DNA from: a virus
Strand: one strand, 5' to 3'
Length of the DNA stretch: 27,268 nt
Virus record (IMG/VR): IMGVR_UViG_3300031758_000463
Location: 1-27,268 of that record
The position numbers were made by a program, and so were the translations under genes. Positions 21,762 through 27,268 of this stretch are shown piece by piece; positions within the stretch are counted from its first letter, which is position 1; the number at the start of each line of letters is the position of its first letter. The notes under the pieces were generated by a model that was given only the letters and a program-made list of their open reading frames with translations, made no database searches and was not told where the DNA came from.

Positions 21762-22520
21762 ATGAAAATAGTTTTGGTTACTGGTGGTTTTGATCCAATT
21801 CATTCTGGTCATATCGCATACTTTAAGGAAGCAAAGAAACTTGGAGATATGTTAGTCGTTGGAGTAAACAGCAACGAGTGGCTTACTCGTAAAAAAGGAC
21901 AACCCTTTATGGATGTCAACGAGAGAGTAGAGATAGTGAAGAACTTATCCATGGTGGACTCAGTGATCGTGTTTGATGATAGTGATGGAGGGGCATCTCA
22001 GGCGATCTATCACTGCCTTAACGCGTATCCAGACTCGGAAGTTATTTTCGCGAATGGTGGCGATAGAACAAACGATAATATCCCTGAGATGTCAATCCAA
22101 AACGAAAGACTATCCTTTGTGTTCGGCGTTGGTGGTACTCATAAGATGAACTCAAGCAGTAAGATTCTTACAGAGTGGAAGACACCAAAGACTGAGAGAA
22201 AATGGGGATACTATCGTATCCTCCATTCCGATGGACCTTCTACCAAAGTAAAGGAACTCGTAGTCGAACCAGGAAAGTCTCTTAGTCTACAAAGACACGA
22301 ACTTCGTAGTGAGTACTGGATCGTAAGCTATGGTGTAGCAACTGTCAATCATGGAGACAGTATAGAAAACATTCAAACTTCAGTACTTGAAAAACACGAG
22401 GAGATTGATATTCCAGTCGGTACTTGGCATCAACTTGTAAATTACACGAGTGATGAGCTACGTATCGTAGAAGTACAATACGGTAAGAACTGCATTGAAG
22501 AGGATATTGAAAGAATCTAG
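21762..22520 (+). CDS. Cytidylyltransferase–cupin fusion (nucleotide-sugar enzyme)
   Basis: 252 residues from ATG 21762, supported by GGGAG at 21752-21756. The frame is open further upstream, but that part overlaps the previous gene. Residues 1-140 have TGGFDPIHSGHIAYF (7-21) with the HxGH nucleotide-binding signature and KMNSSSKIL (128-136), as in RfaE/HldE C-terminal and related cytidylyl/adenylyltransferases. Residues about 145-252 are a cupin like the C-terminal mannose-6-phosphate isomerase domain of ManC: SLQRHELRSEYWIV (175-188), VGTWHQLVNYTS (219-230), IVEVQYGKNCIEEDIERI. The two activities would join activation of a sugar phosphate with isomerisation. Exact substrates are not readable. 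Confidence 0.78.
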   Translation: MKIVLVTGGFDPIHSGHIAYFKEAKKLGDMLVVGVNSNEWLTRKKGQPFMDVNERVEIVKNLSMVDSVIVFDDSDGGASQAIYHCLNAYPDSEVIFANGGDRTNDNIPEMSIQNERLSFVFGVGGTHKMNSSSKILTEWKTPKTERKWGYYRILHSDGPSTKVKELVVEPGKSLSLQRHELRSEYWIVSYGVATVNHGDSIENIQTSVLEKHEEIDIPVGTWHQLVNYTSDELRIVEVQYGKNCIEEDIERI

Positions 22521-22533
22521 ATTCCACCACTGC

Positions 22534-22549
22534 AAGAATATTAATTCTT
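22534..22549 (+). terminator. AT-rich hairpin between the glycan cassette and gp13 (weak)
   Basis: AAGAAT (22534-22539) pairs with ATTCTT (22544-22549) around ATTA. It lies in the 114-base gap before the gp13 promoter. It is AT-rich with no clear T run after it, so termination is doubtful. Confidence 0.22.
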
Positions 22550-22602
22550 ATTATATCAGCGCTACAAGAAATGTCAACAAAAAAATGATAGTTGCATGTT
22601 TT

Positions 22603-22610
22603 TATAAATA
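22603..22610 (+). promoter_or_regulatory. T4-type late promoter (TATAAATA)
   Basis: Exact TATAAATA, 25 bases before ATG 22635 of gp13; probably drives the neck and packaging genes. Confidence 0.82.
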
Positions 22611-22634
22611 GAAATAAAAATAAAGGGTTTTCTT

Positions 22635-23378
22635 ATGGCGTTACCAACTACAAGAGAAGAGTTCAAAGATTATGTTCTTCGCAAGATAGGAGCCCCGGTT
22701 ATCCAGATCAACGTCTCGGAAGAACAAGTGGATGACCGTATCGATGAAGCTATATCTTTTTGGCGAGACTATCACTATGATGGGAGCCAGATGGTATATC
22801 TCAAGCACGCTCTAACTCAAGAAGAGATTGATGATGGGTACATAGAAGTACCAGACAGCCTTCTAGGTATCACTCGTATTTTTGATCTGAGTTCATCTAT
22901 CTCTACCGGAACTGGTTTCTTTAACGTCCAGTATCAGTTCGTTCTCAACAACCTAGAGGACATTACTGGTTATAACATTCAACACTATTACATGGCACTG
23001 TCACATCTTCAGTTTCTACAAGAGATCCTTGTAGGTCGACCTCTTATAAGATACAATCGTCATATAAACCGTCTCTATCTTGATGTTACGAAATCAATTC
23101 TAAATCCTGGATCATACATTATCATCGAGGGATACGATATCATAGATGGTGAAACATACTCGGACGTGTGGCAGGATCGTTTTCTTCAGAACTATGCATC
23201 CGCTCTCATTCGTGAGCAGTGGGGTATGAATCTTACGAAGTTTACAAATATGCAACTCGTTGGCGGGGTTCAATTCAATGGAGAACAGATCCTCTCTGAA
23301 GCTAAGAACGATCGTAAAGAGATGGAAGACACCGCAAAGACGTCTCTTCAACCGCTCGTATATAACTGGATTGGATAA
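22635..23378 (+). CDS. 13: Neck protein gp13 (T4-like)
   Basis: 247 residues, with a late promoter at 22603-22610 and AAAGGG at 22622-22627. The sequence is typical of T4-like gp13: N-terminal LPTTREEFKDYVLRKIGAPV, VSEEQVDDRIDEAISFWRDYH (27-47), IEVPDSLLGITRIFDL, and GYDIIDGETYSDVWQDRFLQNYASALIREQWG (about 166-196). The C-terminus ends LVYNWIG. In T4, gp13 and gp14 complete the head neck after DNA packaging and allow the tail to join. Position and order match the T4 series 13-14-15-16-17. The endonuclease gene begins at the very next base after its stop. Confidence 0.92.
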   Translation: MALPTTREEFKDYVLRKIGAPVIQINVSEEQVDDRIDEAISFWRDYHYDGSQMVYLKHALTQEEIDDGYIEVPDSLLGITRIFDLSSSISTGTGFFNVQYQFVLNNLEDITGYNIQHYYMALSHLQFLQEILVGRPLIRYNRHINRLYLDVTKSILNPGSYIIIEGYDIIDGETYSDVWQDRFLQNYASALIREQWGMNLTKFTNMQLVGGVQFNGEQILSEAKNDRKEMEDTAKTSLQPLVYNWIG

Positions 23379-24047
23379 ATGTTTATAGAAAACAAATATA
23401 CTAGATGGTATTATTCTATAATCAATAATAGGATGAATAACCCGCACGATAAAGGGTCTTACACTGAAAGGCATCACATAATACCAAAATCGTTTGGCGG
23501 TCCTAATAAAAATGAAAACTTAGTAAGACTCAGCGCAAGAGAACATTTCTTAGTGCACTGGTTATTAACAAAAATGTGCAAATCTTTAGATCATAAAATA
23601 AAAATGAATCACGCTCTGCTAAGATTAATGAGCGCTTCAGAGTCGTTAGAATTGTACAAATGGTCTAAATGGCAATATGAAATCGCAAAAAACAAAAAAA
23701 CAGTAGCACTTAAAGAAGCAAGAATGAATGGTAAAGATCCGAGATTGGGCAAAAAACATTCTTTAGAAGCAAAAGAAAAAATGAGAAAGGCAAAACTTGG
23801 AGTTAAAAGGGATCCTTCCAAAATAAGCTATCTAAAAGAAAGAAGACACACAGAAGAAACAAAACAAAAAATAAGTGCATCTTTATATGGAAGATTTTTT
23901 TCTGAAGAATCTAGAAAAAAATCTAGTGAAACACAAAAGGGAAAATCGCAAAATAAAACTGTATTAGTTTGTGATAAGTGTGGCCATGAAAATTATGCAA
24001 CACAAATAAAAAGATATCACAATGATAATTGCAGATTGGCAGGATGA
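23379..24047 (+). CDS. Free-standing HNH homing endonuclease with NUMOD3-like repeats
   Basis: 222 residues, starting right after the gp13 stop. YTERHHIIPKSFGGPNKNENLVRLSAREHFLVHWLL (about 28-63) is an HNH nuclease motif of the kind found in phage homing endonucleases. Two NUMOD3-type DNA-binding repeats follow: GKKHSLEAKEKMRKAKLG (about 124-141) and RRHTEETKQKISASLYG (about 151-167). The C-terminus has VCDKCGHENYATQIKRYHNDNC, a possible zinc knuckle (CxxC...HxxxxC). The gene is visibly richer in A and AAA codons than gp13 and gp14, fitting insertion from elsewhere. Such enzymes cut unoccupied alleles of neighbouring genes and spread by repair. It carries AGGA near its end, which serves the gp14 start. 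Confidence 0.88.
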   Translation: MFIENKYTRWYYSIINNRMNNPHDKGSYTERHHIIPKSFGGPNKNENLVRLSAREHFLVHWLLTKMCKSLDHKIKMNHALLRLMSASESLELYKWSKWQYEIAKNKKTVALKEARMNGKDPRLGKKHSLEAKEKMRKAKLGVKRDPSKISYLKERRHTEETKQKISASLYGRFFSEESRKKSSETQKGKSQNKTVLVCDKCGHENYATQIKRYHNDNCRLAG

Positions 24048-24050
24048 TTG

Positions 24051-24725
24051 ATGGCGACAAATGTCTTCTTTAACAACTATGACTATATAAACGAACAGCG
24101 ACTGATTGACGATCTCGTCATTGAGTCCATTCAGATGTATGGTCTAGACACCTTTTATCTCACGCGTAGTTTACAAGCGGTGGATAACATACTCAACGAG
24201 GATGATCTTTCGATCTTTAATACAGCGTATGAGATGGAAGTATATGTTAAGAGCGTGGATGGATTTCAAGGAGAGGGCGACTTTCTTAGCAGATTCGGTC
24301 TTCAGATTCGTGATCAAGCTGTCTTTACAGTGGCTATTCGAACCTTTGAGAGAAACGTTACAAATATAAATCCAAGTATCTTAAGACCAAAAGAAGGCGA
24401 TCTTATTTACTTTCCTTTAAACAACAAGTTCTTTAAGATAATGCACGTTGAACACGAGAGTGTTTTCTATCAAAGTGGTGCATTACAAGTATTCGATCTT
24501 AAGACAGAACTATTTGAATACTCGAATGAAAGATTCAATACAGGAGTAATTGATATTGATACTTTCTTTGACGCATATAAAACTTCTAACGTAACATCTC
24601 TTACAACTCTTAAGGCTAGGGATCCTATTGCTAAGAACATAGACTTTGAAGATGAAAAGACCGACATTATAGACTTCACAGAGATAGATCCGTTTAGCGA
24701 GACTATCACGAACCCAACGGATTAA
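24051..24725 (+). CDS. 14: Neck protein gp14 (T4-like)
   Basis: 224 residues. ATG 24051 is preferred to the TTG at 24048 because AGGA at 24041-24044 is well spaced. The N-terminus ATNVFFNNYDYINEQRLIDDLVIESIQMYGLDTFYL is typical of T4-like gp14. DRFGLQIRDQAVFTVA-like (around 82-100), RPKEGDLIYFPLNNKFFKIMHVEHESVFYQ and LFEYSNERFNTGVIDID also fit this family. It forms the lower neck with gp13. Its ribosome site lies in the inserted endonuclease gene, so that gene's end and this start are translationally linked. Confidence 0.9.
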   Translation: MATNVFFNNYDYINEQRLIDDLVIESIQMYGLDTFYLTRSLQAVDNILNEDDLSIFNTAYEMEVYVKSVDGFQGEGDFLSRFGLQIRDQAVFTVAIRTFERNVTNINPSILRPKEGDLIYFPLNNKFFKIMHVEHESVFYQSGALQVFDLKTELFEYSNERFNTGVIDIDTFFDAYKTSNVTSLTTLKARDPIAKNIDFEDEKTDIIDFTEIDPFSETITNPTD

Positions 24726-24727
24726 TC

Positions 24728-25546
24728 ATGGCATTTGTAAATCATTTTTATAACGCTAGCACTAGAAAATATGTTGCTCTCTTTGGCATGCTGTTTAATA
24801 AGATAAGAATTACACGCAACGCTAACAATGGAACTCAAGTTCAAAGTATCATTGTTCCAATAGCATACGGACCGTTTCAGAAATTCTTAGCTAGAATTAC
24901 ACAAGACCCAAACTTAAGTAATCCGTCAGCAATCACTCTTCCAAGAATGTCTTTTGAAATGACAAACATGGTATACGATGGCACCAGAAAATTTTTGTCA
25001 AAACAAAAGGTTGTTAAGAATACAGATGAATCTAACGATCAAAGATTTTATGCTTGGTCTGCGGCACCGTATAATATAGACTTTTCTCTTTACATCATGA
25101 CAAAATATTCAGAAGATGCTACAAAAATTGTAGAACAAATTATTCCGTTCTTTAAACCAGAATGGACGTCTACTGTTAAGTTAATAGACGGCATAGAACC
25201 AATAGACATACCGCTGATCCTAAATGGAATTACGAATGAAGAGTTATACGAAGGCGCTTTTGAAGAAAGAAGATCTGTCCTATGGACTCTTAATTTTACA
25301 ATGAAAGTATGGTACTTTGGGCCAGAGCAAGCAAAACCAGTGATTAAGCTTATTGACACCGACCTATGGACCAGTTCAGATACTTCAAAGGATCCTGAAG
25401 TAGGTGTAAATGTATATCCAGGACTAAGCGCAAATGGTACGCCTGAAACTGACCCAGATCTAACTATCCCATACTCGGATATTGAATATAACGATGATTG
25501 GGGAGTTGTAAAGGTAGTCACTGAAGATCCAGAGGCAGAAGTATGA
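24728..25546 (+). CDS. 15: Tail sheath stabiliser / completion protein gp15 (T4-like)
   Basis: 272 residues, starting two bases after the gp14 stop. FVNHFYNASTRKYVALFGMLFNKIRITR (3-30), IVPIAYGPFQKFLARITQDP (42-61), LPRMSFEMTNMVYDGTRK and a middle region YAWSAAPYNIDFSLYIMTKYSEDATKIVEQIIPFFKPEWT are hallmarks of gp15, which caps the tail tube and sheath and binds the neck. The acidic C-terminus ends EDPEAEV. Its stop overlaps the gp16 start (ATG at 25543, TGA at 25544-25546). Confidence 0.9.
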   Translation: MAFVNHFYNASTRKYVALFGMLFNKIRITRNANNGTQVQSIIVPIAYGPFQKFLARITQDPNLSNPSAITLPRMSFEMTNMVYDGTRKFLSKQKVVKNTDESNDQRFYAWSAAPYNIDFSLYIMTKYSEDATKIVEQIIPFFKPEWTSTVKLIDGIEPIDIPLILNGITNEELYEGAFEERRSVLWTLNFTMKVWYFGPEQAKPVIKLIDTDLWTSSDTSKDPEVGVNVYPGLSANGTPETDPDLTIPYSDIEYNDDWGVVKVVTEDPEAEV

Positions 25547-25974
25547 ATGATGATAAATTATCAGAAGCTCTTGGCCTAAGGACATTGCTCGAAGCTAAAA
25601 AAGACGAACTCCCTGTGGTTGTCGAAGAAATAGAAGTTCTTCCTGTGCAAGTGACTGCTGAAGAAGATGATACTATACGCGACATAGAACAGGCTCGTGG
25701 AAACATTAAAAACATTATTGAACAAGGTGATGACGCTCTTAAAGAAATGATCTCTCTTGCAAAACAATCTGAGTCACCTCGAGCATTTGAGGTTGCTTCT
25801 ACACTAATGAAGACTCTTCTTGACGCAAATAAAGATTTTGTTGAGATGTCGACTAAAAAGAAGTACGCGAAAGAAGAACTTATGGGTCCTAAAGAAGCGG
25901 CACAGACTAACATAACTAATAATAATCTAATACTTTCCACGGCAGATCTTCTTAAAATGATAAAGGGTGAATGA
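25543..25974 (+). CDS. 16: Terminase small subunit gp16 (T4-like)
   Basis: 143 residues, ATG 25543 with AGAGG at 25531-25535. The protein is acidic and helical with a central core RDIEQARGNIKNIIEQGDDALKEMISLAKQSESPRAFEVASTLMKTLLDANKDFVEMSTKKK (about 46-107, helical-pair region), matching the oligomerising coiled-coil core of T4-like gp16. The C-terminus ends with a short helix, LSTADLLKMIKGE. In T4 it recognises phage DNA and stimulates gp17 ATPase. Its stop overlaps the gp17 start. Confidence 0.88.
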   Translation: MNDDKLSEALGLRTLLEAKKDELPVVVEEIEVLPVQVTAEEDDTIRDIEQARGNIKNIIEQGDDALKEMISLAKQSESPRAFEVASTLMKTLLDANKDFVEMSTKKKYAKEELMGPKEAAQTNITNNNLILSTADLLKMIKGE

Positions 25975-27268
25975 TGGGCGATGGGTATCTTGGTAATATT
26001 CATTTAAAGAAAACTGGAGAACCTATAGAGTGGAGTCCAGAACTCATTCGTGAGTATCTCAAGTGTGCAGAAGATCCTGTCTATTTTGCAAAGAAGTATA
26101 TTAAGATCGTTCACGTCGATCATGGTCTTATACCTCTAGATATGTACGAGTATCAGAAAGAGATCGTTGAAAAGATAACGAACAACCGTCGACTCGCTGT
26201 TCTGACCGCTCGCCAGTCCGGTAAGACTACGACTGCGGTTGCCGTGATCCTCCACTATATTCTCTTTAACGAGTTTAAGACTGTTGCGATCCTTGCAAAT
26301 AAAGGTGATGCCGCAAGAGAAGTTCTTGCTCGTATAAAGCTAGCATACGAAGCTCTACCTAAGTGGCTTCAGCAGGGTATTGAGGAATGGAACAAAGGTA
26401 ACATTGCATTGGAAAATGGATGCAACGTTCTTGCTGGTACAACATCTTCTTCCGCTATTCGTGGTAAGTCTGTGAACTTCCTCTATCTAGACGAAGTTGC
26501 GTTCATCGAGGGATACGACGAGTTCTTCGCGTCGGTATATCCTACCATCTCGTCGGGCGAGTCTACAAAGCTTCTCATGACCTCTACACCAAACGGATTG
26601 AACCACTTTTGGAAGACGTGTAAGGGAGCCGAAGAACAAACTAACGGTTACGAATTTGTTAAGGTTATGTGGTATGACGTTCCTGGAAGAGATGAAAAGT
26701 GGAGACAAGAAACTATCGAGTCGTTGGATCACGATGAAGAGAAGTTCAACCAGGAATATTGCTGTCAGTTCCTTGGTTCTTCAGGTACTCTCATATCCGG
26801 CGCAAAACTAAAGGATCTTGCTTACTCAATACCACTATATGCAAACGAAGGTCTATATCAATACGAAAAGCCGATTGAAAACCACATATACATAATGACG
26901 GTCGACGTATCGCGTGGTAAGGGTCTTGACTACTCTACGTTTAATATGATAGACGTTACATCCATGCCTTATAAACAGGTGTGTACCTTTAGAGATAACT
27001 ATATATCTCCGGTTGACTTCGCTGCCGTCATATATAGAGTTGGAACTGCATATAACGGTGCGCTGTGTCTTACTGAAATTAATGACATCGGCGCTCAAGT
27101 ATCTGACACGCTCGTCATGGATTTTGGTTATGAAAATATGCTATACACAGAGAATAATGGCCGTGAAGGAAAGAGAATTTCTAACGGCTTTGGAAAAGTA
27201 ACCGACACCGGAATTAGAACTACAAAATCTGTAAAATCGGTTGGGTGTTCTATGCTTAAACTTTTAAT
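25974..27268 (+). CDS. 17: Terminase large subunit gp17 (3' partial)
   Basis: The frame is open from ATG 25974 (or the adjacent in-frame ATG 25971, with GGG at 25965-25967) to the window end, about 431 residues; the C-terminus is missing. The ATPase domain shows a Walker A-type TARQSGKTT (78-86), VNFLYLDEVAFIE with the Walker B Asp/Glu (about 167-176), and the coupling motif TSTPNG. The nuclease domain begins with YIMTVDVSRGKGLDYSTFNMIDV, whose Asp fits the first metal ligand of the T4 gp17 RNase-H-like nuclease, and LTEINDIG carries a second acidic residue. It packages DNA into the prohead and cuts it. The gene is in place downstream of gp16. Confidence 0.92.
   Translation, partial: MGDGYLGNIHLKKTGEPIEWSPELIREYLKCAEDPVYFAKKYIKIVHVDHGLIPLDMYEYQKEIVEKITNNRRLAVLTARQSGKTTTAVAVILHYILFNEFKTVAILANKGDAAREVLARIKLAYEALPKWLQQGIEEWNKGNIALENGCNVLAGTTSSSAIRGKSVNFLYLDEVAFIEGYDEFFASVYPTISSGESTKLLMTSTPNGLNHFWKTCKGAEEQTNGYEFVKVMWYDVPGRDEKWRQETIESLDHDEEKFNQEYCCQFLGSSGTLISGAKLKDLAYSIPLYANEGLYQYEKPIENHIYIMTVDVSRGKGLDYSTFNMIDVTSMPYKQVCTFRDNYISPVDFAAVIYRVGTAYNGALCLTEINDIGAQVSDTLVMDFGYENMLYTENNGREGKRISNGFGKVTDTGIRTTKSVKSVGCSMLKLL

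Noticed and set aside
22513-22524. Palindrome GAATCTAGATTC across the cytidylyltransferase stop
   Set aside because: A simple 12-base palindrome with no loop or T tract; not convincing as a terminator or operator.
25090-26003. Minus-strand open frames over gp15 and gp16
   Set aside because: They are antisense to well recognised genes, with no ribosome site and Ser/Leu-rich products typical of shadow frames.
1-27268. tRNA genes, integrase, photosynthesis auxiliary genes, diversity-generating retroelement
   Set aside because: I looked for these because they are frequent in such phages, and saw no cloverleaf, reverse transcriptase or matching protein motif.

Overview
The window is part of the late (virion) gene region of a large T4-like marine myovirus. 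All genes are on the + strand. The right end carries the conserved T4-type block neck gp13 – gp14 – gp15 (tail sheath stabiliser) – gp16 (small terminase) – gp17 (large terminase, cut by the window end), with a free-standing HNH homing endonuclease between gp13 and gp14. Nine intergenic or stop-overlapping copies of TATAAATA, the T4-type late promoter box, sit 24–47 nt upstream of start codons. Cyanophage- or pelagiphage-like relatives are the best guess from protein style. No photosynthesis gene, tRNA, integrase or replication gene is present, so the host cannot be fixed.

Layout. (1) 1–3010: three adjacent paralogs made of a 43–53 residue kelch-like repeat. (2) 3041–8039: a modification cassette with a sulfotransferase, two single-domain 2OG-Fe(II) oxygenases, a two-domain oxygenase, a conserved helical protein and a methyltransferase. 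(3) 8068–10419: two small genes (one of 42 aa) and two more propeller paralogs. (4) 10533–11558: an RmlB-type nucleotide-sugar dehydratase. (5) 11646–16515: a tail-fibre module with two short structural proteins, a 540-aa fibre/adhesin, a 154-aa protein, a 663-aa collagen-like fibre with a C-terminal S74 chaperone, and a small fibre gene that appears frameshifted. (6) 16584–22520: a second glycan cassette with a GH130-like propeller, a methyltransferase–helical–methyltransferase fusion, a GT25–GT2 glycosyltransferase fusion, a further 2OG oxygenase-like protein and a cytidylyltransferase–cupin fusion. (7) 22635–end: neck and packaging genes.

The most striking feature is how closely surface proteins and modifying enzymes are interleaved under late promoters. 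Five paralogs each have exactly six repeats, which suggests six-bladed beta-propellers, and they share a 121-bp perfectly identical segment across 7.5 kb, evidence of recent recombination or gene conversion. Around them sit five 2OG-oxygenase domains, a sulfotransferase, three methyltransferase domains, two glycosyltransferase domains and sugar-nucleotide enzymes. Late expression suits a system that chemically decorates the virion's own adhesins, or the host surface late in infection. That role is inference; no substrate can be read from the sequence.
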